DNA of 48,432 nucleotides from Fidelibacterota bacterium (GCA_016845785.1 JAERSH010000011.1:1-48432); one strand, 5' to 3'. Positions 36,247-45,397 are shown, numbered from the stretch's first letter. Translations and numbers: made by a program. The notes: a model not told the origin generated them from the sequence alone.

Positions 36247-36921
36247 TTAGTAATCCTTTATAATGCCCCTATTTATGGCATAGCGGGTCAGTCCGGCCAC
36301 ATCATGTATATCCAATTTATTCATGATATGTTGTCGATGATTGGCAACAGTCCTTTCCTCAATGAATAATAATTTTGATATTTCAGGGGTGCTGTGACCC
36401 TCGGCAACAAGTTGAAGCACTTCTCTTTCTCTTACTGTCAATACCTGCTTTCTTTTACCCTTCTTTTTCCCGTGTGACTCCGCCAGTTTTCGATAGCCGT
36501 CTAAAACAGATGGGGACACTATTGGGCTAAAAAATGTGCGGCCCTTATTGATTTCATGAATGGCGGTAAATATTTCTTTAGATGCTGATTTTTTTAATAC
36601 ATAACCATTCGCGCCAACTTCTATAGCGCTACGGATATACTCTTCATCGGGATACATAGAAAGGATTATAATATTTATTTTTGGGAATTCTTTTTTCAGC
36701 AGACGCGTTGATTCCATCCCGTTTAAAATGGGCATACTCACATCCATGATGACCATATCGGGGTTTAAATCTTTCACTTTTTTTATAGCAATTTTGCCAT
36801 CTTCTGCTTCACCAACAACTTCAATATCAGGATCAGAATCCAATAATAATTTTAATCCCTCCCTAACGATAGCATGATCATCAGCAATCAATACTTTTAT
36901 TTTTTTCATCATGTTTTCCAT
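36247..36921 (-). CDS. NarL/LuxR-type response regulator
   Basis: 224 residues: receiver domain (acidic pair in IADDHAIVREG, phospho-acceptor Asp60 in MVIMDVSMPILNGME, Lys in GYVLKKSASKE) and a LuxR helix-turn-helix about 160-210 (LTVREREVLQLVAEGHSTPEISKLLFIEERTVANHRQHIMNKL). ATG 36921 is used; internal ATGs at 36912/36909 are possible. It is last of a four-gene unit with its kinase. It is the best local candidate to bind the shared palindrome. Confidence 0.92.
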   Translation of the reverse strand: MENMMKKIKVLIADDHAIVREGLKLLLDSDPDIEVVGEAEDGKIAIKKVKDLNPDMVIMDVSMPILNGMESTRLLKKEFPKINIIILSMYPDEEYIRSAIEVGANGYVLKKSASKEIFTAIHEINKGRTFFSPIVSPSVLDGYRKLAESHGKKKGKRKQVLTVREREVLQLVAEGHSTPEISKLLFIEERTVANHRQHIMNKLDIHDVAGLTRYAINRGIIKDY

Positions 36922-36947
36922 AGATTTGATTTGTTATAAATCATATT

Positions 36948-37763
36948 TTATTCCTCTCCTATAGGAATGTCGATTTTAAGTGTAGTGCCGATCTTTTCTT
37001 TGGATAAAATTGTAAATTCACCACTTACATTTTCTATACGTTCTTGGATCCCCCGTAAACCCAATCCGCCGTTCTTAGGATCTACTGCCCTTTGTTTATA
37101 AAGATTAAAACCACAGCCGTCGTCTGTGATCCTCAATAAAACTGAATTCTTTTCCCGGTGTATATTGATAATTACTTTTTTTGCGTCAGCATGTTTAGCC
37201 ACATTATTTAAAGCTTCCTGCATCACACGGTATAGGGTGGTTTTAATTTTATTGTCAAGATTATAAATTGAATCTTCATCATTTAATTCCACATCAATAC
37301 CCGTTCGGATTATATATCCCCTTACGTGAGACCGAAAAGCCTGAAGAAGCCCCAGATTATCCAGAACAGAAGGGCGTAATTCATAAGAAATCCGATGAAC
37401 ATCATCAATCGTTTTATCAACGAGATTCTGACAATCCATAATCCATTTATCTACATCTTTTGCTTCCCCCTTTTTATTTATTAGTTCCAAATTTAGATTG
37501 ATAGCAGTTAAGGTTTGTCCAATTTCATCGTGTAGATTCCGGCTGAGTCTCAGCCGCTCTTTTTCCTGGGCTTTAATCACCTCAAAAGAAAGTGATTTTA
37601 AAATGGATTCGGATTTTTCAATAACTGCTAATCTTTCATTTTTTTCAGCTAAAATTCGTTTGTGTGAATTAATAATGGCAAACAATGCAACCCCAATTAA
37701 TATAAAAATGAAGGTAGTCACCAAAAATAAAGCCCATAGCCATGCTACATCCGTCGTTGGCAT
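36948..37763 (-). CDS. NarX-type sensor histidine kinase
   Basis: 271 residues: a single TM helix (about 9-31), a short coiled linker, HisKA_3 dimerisation domain with His78 in SRNLHDEIGQTLTAINLNLELI, and an ATPase domain with EALNNVAKHADAKKV and GGLGLRGIQERIENV. It has almost no extracytoplasmic part, so the signal is probably sensed within the membrane or by the 6-TM partner, whose gene overlaps its start by 19 bases. Confidence 0.92.
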   Translation of the reverse strand: MPTTDVAWLWALFLVTTFIFILIGVALFAIINSHKRILAEKNERLAVIEKSESILKSLSFEVIKAQEKERLRLSRNLHDEIGQTLTAINLNLELINKKGEAKDVDKWIMDCQNLVDKTIDDVHRISYELRPSVLDNLGLLQAFRSHVRGYIIRTGIDVELNDEDSIYNLDNKIKTTLYRVMQEALNNVAKHADAKKVIINIHREKNSVLLRITDDGCGFNLYKQRAVDPKNGGLGLRGIQERIENVSGEFTILSKEKIGTTLKIDIPIGEE

Positions 37764-38359
37764 AGAAACCCCTTGCTGTAACAGAATAATGAGATTAATT
37801 GAATAATATTATGAATTGGCCAGAATACAAATATTGAGCTCAATGCAAAAGTAAATATATTGCCGCCATAATAAATGAGCACGCCCGTTGAAACCCAAAA
37901 TTTCGCATCATTATAAATCGATACTTTTAGAGATTCCATGATCAAGGTTACCATGGTATACAAAGAAACCATACTTATAACCAGGCTTGCTAAGGATGAA
38001 GTATAGTTATCCATATTGTAAAAATCTTCTAACCATATTTTTGAACCTAACCAAATCAACAAAAATAAGTACACACTCCGTTTTAAAAATAGAGCCAATT
38101 TTGGTTTTTGCCAGTTCGAAAATACATGCATAAAAATAATAAATTCAAAAAGGGTGAATAAATGGAACAGCCAAAGATTATTCCCCCAAATACTTTGAAT
38201 CGGGTATAGCAACACATCAATCAAAAATGACACACCAATAAATACCACCAAGATTTTTAATGGCCTATCAAGAAAGGGGAGGGAACGCCATCCTATAATT
38301 AAGCAGATTGCCTCAAAAAATAATGCAATAAAATAATGAGCAGGAATAGCGTCCCCCAT
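37745..38359 (-). CDS. Six-TM membrane protein cotranscribed with the kinase
   Basis: 204 residues, about six hydrophobic segments, with FWVSTGVLIYYGGNIFTFALSSIF near the end. Proteins of this type are commonly encoded directly ahead of NarX-like kinases in Bacteroidota-type genomes. The 19-base overlap with the kinase gene implies coupled synthesis and perhaps a joint sensor complex. Function unknown. Confidence 0.75.
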   Translation of the reverse strand: MGDAIPAHYFIALFFEAICLIIGWRSLPFLDRPLKILVVFIGVSFLIDVLLYPIQSIWGNNLWLFHLFTLFEFIIFMHVFSNWQKPKLALFLKRSVYLFLLIWLGSKIWLEDFYNMDNYTSSLASLVISMVSLYTMVTLIMESLKVSIYNDAKFWVSTGVLIYYGGNIFTFALSSIFVFWPIHNIIQLISLFCYSKGFLCQRRM

Positions 38360-38365
38360 GGTTTA

Positions 38366-38680
38366 TTACGAACTCAAAGGACTGTCAGGATCACAATATG
38401 GCGGACAGGGTAAACTTTTTTCCGCTAAATTACCGTAAGCGAAGTCTTTACCTTCTGAATTAACACCTACTAGGATTAATTCAATTTTACCTTTTTCTGT
38501 TTCACCATAATAGATACGCATACCTACACAATCATTTTGGGCGATAATTTTATTCACCGCATCTTTTCCAAAATATTCTGCTTTTACAGCATCCTTCCCG
38601 GCATGTTCACGATAATTTCGTGTCAACTTGACGGCTTCTTCCAATGATATTGAATGATCTTCATTTCCTGTGAATGACAT
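38366..38680 (-). CDS. Small conserved protein with C-terminal PCPPYC motif (104 aa)
   Basis: It begins MSFTGNEDHSISLEEAVKLTRNYR, contains KDAVNKIIAQNDCVGMRIYYG and LILVGVNSEGKDF, and ends SLPCPPYCDPDSPLS. I recognise the pattern as a Bacteroidota-type family of unknown function found next to kinase genes. The CPPYC tail could bind metal or form a disulfide. AAAGGAGTT gives a good ribosome-binding site. It is first of the sensor unit. Confidence 0.75.
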   Translation of the reverse strand: MSFTGNEDHSISLEEAVKLTRNYREHAGKDAVKAEYFGKDAVNKIIAQNDCVGMRIYYGETEKGKIELILVGVNSEGKDFAYGNLAEKSLPCPPYCDPDSPLSS

Positions 38681-38728
38681 AATCTAACTCCTTTATTTGG
38701 TTTTTAAGACATTTTCTGTATACCCGTT

Positions 38729-38748
38729 ATTTCAATCATGATTGAAAT
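38729..38748. promoter_or_regulatory. 20-bp perfect palindrome ahead of the sensor operon
   Basis: ATTTCAATCA followed directly by its reverse complement TGATTGAAAT, 49 bases ahead of the PCPPYC gene. It is a candidate regulator binding site close to the promoter, distinct from the GAGTA-type element. Confidence 0.5.
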
Positions 38749-38804
38749 CATTTATAGGGTCATATCTCTATATTCCTAAAATGAAATGAGAATCAGGCAC
38801 AATA

Positions 38805-38817
38805 GAGAATTATACCT
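38805..38817 (-). promoter_or_regulatory. Shared palindromic element, degenerate copy 2
   Basis: GAGAA-TTA-TACCT in the context CAATAGAG...CTAATTT, 125 bases ahead of the sensor operon. It keeps the CAATAGAG flank and the 5-3-5 spacing but is imperfect. Confidence 0.4.
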
Positions 38818-38864
38818 AATTTCAGTTTTGGGGCAGTGGGCAATTGAAAACCAGTTACCTTTGC

Positions 38865-39023
38865 CTATAATAAATTCGGGTATTTTACTCTTAACTCTTT
38901 TTCTGCATTTTCTTGGATCTTTCTAAGATCTGTATCGGTTAAGTTCACCACTTCGGATAACTTTTCAACATATTTTTCTAAAAAGATAACTCTTTTTAGC
39001 AATTCACTTACGCTTATGATCAA
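38865..39023 (-). CDS. Possible small coiled-coil protein (52 aa, TTG start)
   Basis: TTG 39023 is preceded by GAGGGA at good spacing, and the frame stops at TAG 38865-38867. It reads ISVSELLKRVIFLEKYVEKL followed by SEVVNLTDTDLRKIQENAEKELR, an amphipathic, coiled-coil-like composition unlike random sequence. It follows the subtilisin gene by 36 bases. It is the only coding candidate in the 379-base gap 38681-39059, which otherwise holds the sensor promoter elements. Confidence 0.4.
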   Translation of the reverse strand: MIISVSELLKRVIFLEKYVEKLSEVVNLTDTDLRKIQENAEKELRVKYPNLL

Positions 39024-39059
39024 ATTTCCCTCTCATTTTTTATTAATTGTAAGGTTGCT

Positions 39060-39635
39060 TTATTTTAGCAATAACATCTTCCGTGTTTCTGTAAAAAAAT
39101 GTTCACTTTCCTTTGATTCAGCCGTCATTTTCAGCAAATACATGCCTGCAGGAACTTTATTGCCATTTTTATCGGTGGCATTCCAGGTTTTGCGTTTATA
39201 ACCCGCAGATTCATTTGCCGTACTCCATCTGGTGACTTCATTACCTTTTAAGTCATAAATGACAAGGGTGACAAAACTGGCTCCAGGCAATTCATATTTA
39301 ATTGTGGTTATTGGGTTGAAGGGATTGGGGAAATTTTGGGACAATGCATAGGACTCAGGCAACATTAATATTTTAGGGTCAAATCCGCCCCCACTGCCAT
39401 AAGTTACATATTTTGTTGCTTCGGCTGTTTCACTACCCTTGGTTGCTACAACTTTTAAATTAAAGTTAGTACTTACCATTCTTTCAGAGTGAGGATTACT
39501 GCTACCCCGAAAAGACCAAGAACTTGCTCCATCTTCTTTTTTATACCACTGATAGGTAACAGAATAGTTGGGATTACCTCCGGATGGATATGCTGTGAAT
39601 GATCCAGATTCAAGAAAACCTAATGAAGAAGGACC
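39060..39635 (-). repeat. Repeated Ig-like + T9SS domain segment, copy A
   Basis: The last 191 codons of the subtilisin align without gaps to 42804-43379. The final 112 residues differ at only about 15 positions, and long stretches are identical at DNA level (for example around ATGCATAGGACTCAGGCAAC). Confidence 0.85.
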
Positions 39636-41423
39636 GATTACTGAAACAGAAAGGGGCGGCGAAACATCACCCAATGCGGTATATGCAAATGTCACATTGC
39701 CTGGAGATGTGGGATAGTACCCCAAATATTGTCCATTTATACTATATACTTTATAAACATAGGTTTGTAGGGTCGCTCCCGTTTGGGTGACACTCCCCGA
39801 GACAACATTACACCAACCCATCCCAAAATTGGGGCTTGCTCCCGAAAATCCATTCGAGGCAACCCCTCGACCCCAAACGTGTGGTACTGATGTAAAAGTT
39901 TGTGGGAAAGTAACTGTTTTCTGAACATCATATCGTTTAACAATATAGGCCCCCGAAGGGAGGCCTGGTGTACTGAAAAACGTCATGGTATATGTTCCAG
40001 TACTCCCCACGCTAGTACCACCACTGGTTGTCCAATGCTTGACATCAGACTCGTTAATAAGATCAAGCGCAGCTCGGGCATTGACGCGACCGGTGCCATA
40101 CAAATTGTCAAAATCAGGGTCACCCTTATCATCCACTCCAAGCCGTATGATCTGCTCAATATCATCATTGTAAAGACTGGAATTGACAGAAAGGAGTAGA
40201 GCGGCGATACCCGTAACTACTGGGGCGGCGAAGGAAGTACCAATAAGATTATAATTTACACCACTATAGTTGAGATACCAATCGTAATTGCTACCTGGAA
40301 CAGTTGTAAATATATTATCATACTGATTTCCCGTTTCTCCAAGAGCTAACCCGCCACCAGGAGCAGTGACATCTATCCAATTCCCAGTGCTGGAATAGTC
40401 TGCCTTTACATCTTTATTTGTTGTTGCACCTACAGTAATAATTCCCTGCCCAAAAGCCGCCGGATATTGAATGATTTCACCGTACTGATTTCCCATAGAG
40501 GCGACTGCAGTTCTGTTTTGTTTATACACATCTGCGAAAGCTAATCTAACCGCGATAGAATATCGACCGACGGGCATGAGTTTCCAGCTATTGTTAATTA
40601 CATCAGCCCCACGATTGGCTGCGCTTCGCACTGCGTTGGCAAAATCAGCGTCATTTGCTGAGCTGTAATCCTCATTGATAATTCCAACATTCCATGCCAC
40701 ACCAGCTACTCCGATGGCGTTATTTCCCTTGGCGGCGGCAACTCCAGCTACAGCGGTTCCGTGAGGGTCACTATCTCCTACATCACCTGTAACTCTTCCG
40801 GTAAAGTCCGGATGGTTAGTCTGCATGCCCCCATCAACAATACCAATCTTTATACTGCTTGAACCGGTAGTGATATCCCATGCCGTAGTGGCATTAATAT
40901 CGGCACCGGAATTCCCGCTACCCTGAAACGTGGTTCCGTCGTTCTTCAAAGCCCATTGCCGGTTGAAATATTGGTCATTGGGCACTAAATCGGGTTCCCC
41001 ACGTCCATTCGGTTCGGCAAAAATTACCTCTGGACGGTTCTTTAAGACCTTGAGCAATCCCGCTCGTGCCTGTGGTTGAGGAAAACGAATCACATAAACA
41101 TTTGTCCAATCTGTTAGTTGAACCTCCTCACCTTTACGACTTACTCCGAATTTGTCTTCAGGAAGGAAGTCAGGAATGAGTCGTGAAACCGCCTCCACCT
41201 TAGCATTCAAGAGTATCTGTCGCAGCGCTTGCTCCTGTATTTGAAACTCGTCCGGTCTTCCTTCAGTCCTGTTTGCTGGTGGAATCACAGCATTGTTTTT
41301 AAACATAACAATGACTTCTCGTTCCGGGTCAATCGAGGGGGTTATCCTCTGACCATGTGCAAATGTATACAGGTTGCAGAGAATCATCATACCCCAAATT
41401 AATATTTTAGAATTTTTTCTCAT
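39060..41423 (-). CDS. Secreted subtilisin-family (S8) protease with T9SS sorting domain
   Basis: 787 residues: signal peptide, prodomain to about 145, catalytic domain with Asp197 (IKIGIVDGGM), His221 (DPHGTAVAGVAA), oxyanion Asn277/278 and Ser397 (LIGTSFAAPVVTG). An Ig-like domain and a C-terminal type IX sorting domain follow (NFPNPFNPITTIKYELP ... GMYLLKMTAE ... KMLLLK). It is probably exported by T9SS and attached to or released from the cell surface to digest protein. The last 191 residues are shared with the trypsin-like protease at 42804. AAAGGAGA precedes the ATG. Confidence 0.92.
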   Translation of the reverse strand: MRKNSKILIWGMMILCNLYTFAHGQRITPSIDPEREVIVMFKNNAVIPPANRTEGRPDEFQIQEQALRQILLNAKVEAVSRLIPDFLPEDKFGVSRKGEEVQLTDWTNVYVIRFPQPQARAGLLKVLKNRPEVIFAEPNGRGEPDLVPNDQYFNRQWALKNDGTTFQGSGNSGADINATTAWDITTGSSSIKIGIVDGGMQTNHPDFTGRVTGDVGDSDPHGTAVAGVAAAKGNNAIGVAGVAWNVGIINEDYSSANDADFANAVRSAANRGADVINNSWKLMPVGRYSIAVRLAFADVYKQNRTAVASMGNQYGEIIQYPAAFGQGIITVGATTNKDVKADYSSTGNWIDVTAPGGGLALGETGNQYDNIFTTVPGSNYDWYLNYSGVNYNLIGTSFAAPVVTGIAALLLSVNSSLYNDDIEQIIRLGVDDKGDPDFDNLYGTGRVNARAALDLINESDVKHWTTSGGTSVGSTGTYTMTFFSTPGLPSGAYIVKRYDVQKTVTFPQTFTSVPHVWGRGVASNGFSGASPNFGMGWCNVVSGSVTQTGATLQTYVYKVYSINGQYLGYYPTSPGNVTFAYTALGDVSPPLSVSVIGPSSLGFLESGSFTAYPSGGNPNYSVTYQWYKKEDGASSWSFRGSSNPHSERMVSTNFNLKVVATKGSETAEATKYVTYGSGGGFDPKILMLPESYALSQNFPNPFNPITTIKYELPGASFVTLVIYDLKGNEVTRWSTANESAGYKRKTWNATDKNGNKVPAGMYLLKMTAESKESEHFFTETRKMLLLK

Positions 41424-41619
41424 CTCAAAATCTCCTTTTTTTAATATTGTACCACTTTAATTGTTTTGTTAAACTAAAATTGACCCTCGTTTTACATAAA
41501 GACTTTATCACCGCACATAACTGATCTTGTTGGATCTTAAATTATCGCTGATGGTATGTCTTCCGTGATGGCTATAATTATTCATTTCTTATATAACTAT
41601 ACACTCCTTTCTATATTGG

Positions 41620-42642
41620 TTACGATGAATTGTCATTAAAATAGGTTAGCTGTCGCAATCCACTACCATCAATATTGATCAACCAAAGTTCTCCGTTACC
41701 CGGGTGGTCTTGATTCTCATAATTTTGGTAGAGAAAGACAAACTTCCTTCCATCGGGACTCCAGTCAAATCGCCAAGCATAGTCTGGAGACACTTTCCGT
41801 AAATTTGAACCATCGCTGTTCATCAACCAAATGGCTGGTGGCCCCACATGTGGCTTGGCGTACCATGCGATTCTGGTGCCTTCAGGGGAGTACCGCGGGT
41901 AATGGTCAGATCTCTCATTATTCAAAGTTAAATACACTGGGTTCTGCCCCATTGTGTCCATAACGGAGATTTCAGGCCCATTATCACCACCGCTTATATA
42001 CCTTTCATGAACAATATTTTTTCCATCAAGTGACCAGTTTGGTATACGCCAGCCACCCTGATCTAAACTGTCACTTTCCCCGCTTATATTCTTCTTATTC
42101 TTTCCATTTGACCCCATAATCCATATATCATACTTTGTGTCATCAATATTTGAATCATAAACAATCCACTGTCCATCAGGACTCCAGCACGGGAAGAAAT
42201 TCCTTCCCTCAAAAGTGAGTTGGAACAATGTGTTGGTGTCCACTTCCGCCGGTTCCAGGCTGGTTACTTTAATGGTGAATATATTCCCACCAGCCTCCAT
42301 CGACAATTGAGTACCGTCGGGACTCCAGGCAGGGCTACCAAATCCCCGTATTAAGGGCTGAGTTGTACCTATTTCCGAGTGCACTAACCAGATACCACCG
42401 AAATATTCATCGTTTTTTCCATCTCCATCCGTATCCAGACTATCTCCATGATTGGCAGCAATCCAGGTTCCCCCAGGATGCCAGTCCGGATTGCCAAAGT
42501 ATTTTGAAAGAATAAACGGTTCCCGACCACCACCTAGACCTCCTTCCTTATGTGATTTGAACGGGTTTTCATTGCATGAATCAAAAATAAATAGAGTTGA
42601 AAAAAAGATTGTGGAGATGATTAATCGCTTGTGAATAAACAT
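41620..42642 (-). CDS. PD40/TolB-like beta-propeller lipoprotein
   Basis: 340 residues. The lipoprotein signal ends IFDSC. Then come repeated PD40 blades: NPDWHPGGTWIA, SPAWSPDGTQLS, FPCWSPDGQWIVYDS, IPNWSLDGKNIV, YPRYSPEGTRIAWY and RFDWSPDGRKFVFLY. Such propellers bind partner proteins or peptides in the periplasm. The gene lies between two proteases on the same strand. The 196-base gap 41424-41619 after it shows no clear gene or terminator, so it may be cotranscribed with the subtilisin. Confidence 0.85.
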   Translation of the reverse strand: MFIHKRLIISTIFFSTLFIFDSCNENPFKSHKEGGLGGGREPFILSKYFGNPDWHPGGTWIAANHGDSLDTDGDGKNDEYFGGIWLVHSEIGTTQPLIRGFGSPAWSPDGTQLSMEAGGNIFTIKVTSLEPAEVDTNTLFQLTFEGRNFFPCWSPDGQWIVYDSNIDDTKYDIWIMGSNGKNKKNISGESDSLDQGGWRIPNWSLDGKNIVHERYISGGDNGPEISVMDTMGQNPVYLTLNNERSDHYPRYSPEGTRIAWYAKPHVGPPAIWLMNSDGSNLRKVSPDYAWRFDWSPDGRKFVFLYQNYENQDHPGNGELWLINIDGSGLRQLTYFNDNSS

Positions 42643-42683
42643 GGCGTATGAATATTACATACCGAACCAAGAATTATACAATA

Positions 42684-42696
42684 GAGTAAACACCCT
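42684..42696 (-). promoter_or_regulatory. Shared palindromic element, half-conserved copy 3
   Basis: CAATAGAGTA is intact, but the second arm reads ACCCT instead of TACTC. It lies 42 bases ahead of the PD40 lipoprotein gene, in the same orientation as the other copies. Confidence 0.4.
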
Positions 42697-42803
42697 ATAT
42701 TTGCATAAGTAAATGTACTTATTCATTTTATTCATTTTTTGCTCTCAAGATTATGCAATATCCTTTCTTTAAAAAGAGCCAAAAGGATTTAATTTGTCAT
42801 GAC

Positions 42804-43379
42804 CTATTTCAAAAGTACCATCTTAAGCGTTTCAGTGAAAACTTGGCGACTTTCTTTTGATTCAGCAGTCATTTTCAGCAAATACATTCCTGCCGGTACT
42901 TTGTTGCCATGCTTATCGGTGGCATCCCAGGTTTTACGTTTATATCCCGCAGACTCATTACCATTGGTCCAACGGGTAACTTCAATTCCCCTTAAATCAT
43001 AAATAACCAGGGTAACTGAACTGGCTTCCGGCAACTCATATTTTATTGTCGTAATTGGATTGAAGGGGTTGGGGTAGTTTTGGGACAATGCATAGGACTC
43101 AGGCAACATTAATATTTTAGGGTCAAATCCTCCGCCGCTGCCATAGGTAACATATTTTGTTGCTTCAGTTGTTTCCCCGCCCTTTGTCATAACAACCTTT
43201 AATGTGAAATTTGTATTAATCATTTTATCATCATGGGAGCTACCAGTTCCCCGAAATGACCAGGTACTCACACCATCTTCTTTCTTGTACCATTTGTAAG
43301 TTGCTGAATCATTCGGATATCCTCCAGTCTGGTTTGCACTAAATGTTCCCGTAACTAAAAATCCAAGCGATGAGGGTCC
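42804..43379 (-). repeat. Repeated Ig-like + T9SS domain segment, copy B
   Basis: Counterpart of 39060-39635: the last 191 codons of the trypsin-like protease, gap-free alignment, closest in the sorting domain. Confidence 0.85.
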
Positions 43380-44747
43380 GGTGGCAAAGACACCTATCGG
43401 TGATATGCTTAACCCATTAAGTGTTGTCGCCCCAGTGTTATTTGGATCGAGCCAATTTTTTAACTGGGAGGATGAACTTCCCCCATAGTTCCAGGACATA
43501 GAAAACTTACCATAAAAATCAGGTTGATTTGGCAGAGAACAACTAGCCAAACCGCCATGTAGCTGTCCTACAATTCTTTTATTGGGATTAAATAATGGAG
43601 AGCCTGAAGAACCTCCCTCTGTTGTCCCACTATTCCATATTACTTTCCAATGAGAATTGTTTAAATAGGGTGCTGGTTCATAGTCACTTGAAACATATTG
43701 ATCATTATCATAAGAAATTTTTTTTATATCGCCAACTGGATGGTGTATAGCAACAGATGAAGTGGCTGTTGCATTAATATTTGACCAACCGGCAAGATAA
43801 ACATCATAGGATGCGGGTGGTTTTTGACTTAGTTCTAAAAGTGCAAAATCTGAATCATTATTATTCGCCTTTAGTGTCGCTCCCGAAATCGAACTTGGGG
43901 TCGGTTCCGTTGTTGGATTTGAACAGCCCGAACTTTCATAATTAAACCACACTATCCATGTATTCTCCGTCCCATCAAGACAATGGTTTGCGGTTAAAAG
44001 ATAAGGAGTGTAATTATTATTAACATTATTTACAAGTGCTCCTGAACATAATGCGGTACCGTTTCCAATTAAAAGCCGACTAACCGCTTGTATTTCATTG
44101 GTCCAAGTCTCGTCACATCTTGCATTATTATTGCAACTTCCCGAATTACCATGACCTATAATTTTAGATCTCCTAACTTCATTCTGAACTATTCTAAACA
44201 TGTCCCGGTAACCTTGAATTATCCTCGATATCTGAATTATACCGTCGTTTTTAACATTTCCCGGTTCATAGTATTCCAGTATTGTAATAGGGCCTTTGAC
44301 TAAAGAAGTAGAAAACTTTCCATATTCTTTATTATTTCTTTCGGTAAATGCACCTAATACCATTCTTTTAGTGGGATTATATAAAAAAAGAGTGGCCCCT
44401 GGAGGTAGCCAGAAATTGTCATATATCAGGTTAATTGAAAAAGCCCCAGGCGCAACAATTTTTAAACGCCATACACGGCCTCCATCGGGGAGTGTTTCCC
44501 AAACTCCTGAATTGTTTAAATTGTATGAAACATCAAAGCCATACCCAAATCTATAAGGTGTATCAGATGATGCCCTTTTATCTTCCTTGATTAGCGAATC
44601 AACATCGACTGGTTGCATGGTTAAAACAGGCACTTCTTTTTCCAAAGAGATAGAAAAACTTTTGGGCTCTCCACTCTCATTGATTTGCCCATTAAGTAAT
44701 CCAAGGACAAAGAATCCCATAGATAGCAAAGTTAACTTAAATTTCAT
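42804..44747 (-). CDS. Secreted trypsin-like (S1, lysyl-endopeptidase-type) protease with T9SS sorting domain
   Basis: 647 residues: signal peptide, propeptide with beta-rich domain to about 200, protease domain with His255 (LLTANHCLDG), Asp300 (NDSDFALLEL) and Ser381 (TEGGSSGSPLF). The GSSGSP serine motif and disulfide-rich start (SGSCNNNARCDETW) resemble lysyl endopeptidases of Bacteroidota. An Ig-like domain and type IX sorting domain close the protein. AAGGAG precedes the ATG. It follows the META-domain gene by 27 bases and is probably cotranscribed with it. Confidence 0.9.
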   Translation of the reverse strand: MKFKLTLLSMGFFVLGLLNGQINESGEPKSFSISLEKEVPVLTMQPVDVDSLIKEDKRASSDTPYRFGYGFDVSYNLNNSGVWETLPDGGRVWRLKIVAPGAFSINLIYDNFWLPPGATLFLYNPTKRMVLGAFTERNNKEYGKFSTSLVKGPITILEYYEPGNVKNDGIIQISRIIQGYRDMFRIVQNEVRRSKIIGHGNSGSCNNNARCDETWTNEIQAVSRLLIGNGTALCSGALVNNVNNNYTPYLLTANHCLDGTENTWIVWFNYESSGCSNPTTEPTPSSISGATLKANNNDSDFALLELSQKPPASYDVYLAGWSNINATATSSVAIHHPVGDIKKISYDNDQYVSSDYEPAPYLNNSHWKVIWNSGTTEGGSSGSPLFNPNKRIVGQLHGGLASCSLPNQPDFYGKFSMSWNYGGSSSSQLKNWLDPNNTGATTLNGLSISPIGVFATGPSSLGFLVTGTFSANQTGGYPNDSATYKWYKKEDGVSTWSFRGTGSSHDDKMINTNFTLKVVMTKGGETTEATKYVTYGSGGGFDPKILMLPESYALSQNYPNPFNPITTIKYELPEASSVTLVIYDLRGIEVTRWTNGNESAGYKRKTWDATDKHGNKVPAGMYLLKMTAESKESRQVFTETLKMVLLK

Positions 44748-44774
44748 GATTAACTCCTTATTTACTTTAGTTTA

Positions 44775-45200
44775 TTAATTTTTAAAAATTAGTTTTGATT
44801 TTCCACCTTCATAGAATAAAAGTAGACTATTATTCTTGATATAGTAAGAGGTAACGGATTTAAGAGCTTCGTAAAAAATCTTATCTTGGGAATTACCGCA
44901 ACCAACTTTAGTTCGGCCAATATTTCCAATAGTAATCTGACGATTTTCATGAATAGTATACTTACCGCCGTAACTGTTACAATCGGCTTGGCCTTTTAAA
45001 GATAAGTCTTCAATAAATTCAATCATATACACTTCATCTTTGTTTACTTGGATTTTCCCTTCACCTTTGGGTTCGAATGACTGGAGAAGCCACTCTTGAC
45101 CCGTAAGTTCGGTTACATTATTGTTTTGGTTGCAACTTGAAATAAACACCAATATTAAAAAACATATAATCGTCCTATTAAAATTGTATTTATTCTTCAC
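44775..45200 (-). CDS. META-domain (HslJ-like) lipoprotein
   Basis: 141 residues. The lipoprotein signal ends ISSC; then one META domain: LTGQEWLLQSF, LKGQADCNSYGGKYTI, ITIGNIGRTKVGC and LLLFYEGGKSKLIF. META/HslJ proteins are envelope proteins of uncertain function, some tied to protease-inhibitor or stress roles. The start is GTG 45200 with AAAGGAA ahead. Placement directly ahead of a secreted protease makes a chaperone or inhibitor role possible. Confidence 0.82.
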   Translation of the reverse strand: MKNKYNFNRTIICFLILVFISSCNQNNNVTELTGQEWLLQSFEPKGEGKIQVNKDEVYMIEFIEDLSLKGQADCNSYGGKYTIHENRQITIGNIGRTKVGCGNSQDKIFYEALKSVTSYYIKNNSLLLFYEGGKSKLIFKN

Positions 45201-45261
45201 TCGATTAATTCCTTTCCTGTAATTGCCAAATTTTAAATATAAACATTCTAAAAAGTATATA

Positions 45262-45274
45262 GAGTAAAGTACTC
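45262..45274 (-). promoter_or_regulatory. Shared palindromic element, copy 4 (GAGTA-N3-TACTC)
   Basis: A perfect 5-3-5 inverted repeat in the context ATAGAGTA...TACTCATTTTT, 62 bases ahead of the META-protease unit. A further TACTCAT half-site lies at about 45294-45300. Confidence 0.6.
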
Positions 45275-45397
45275 ATTTTTATATGGTCTGATTTACTCAT
45301 ATATAATTTTCGTTTTAGAATCGAGGTGTATCACTTTGAATTATCCTTTTAATAGAATCATCAAAATTTTTATGGTCTATTATACTTACCCCAAAAT

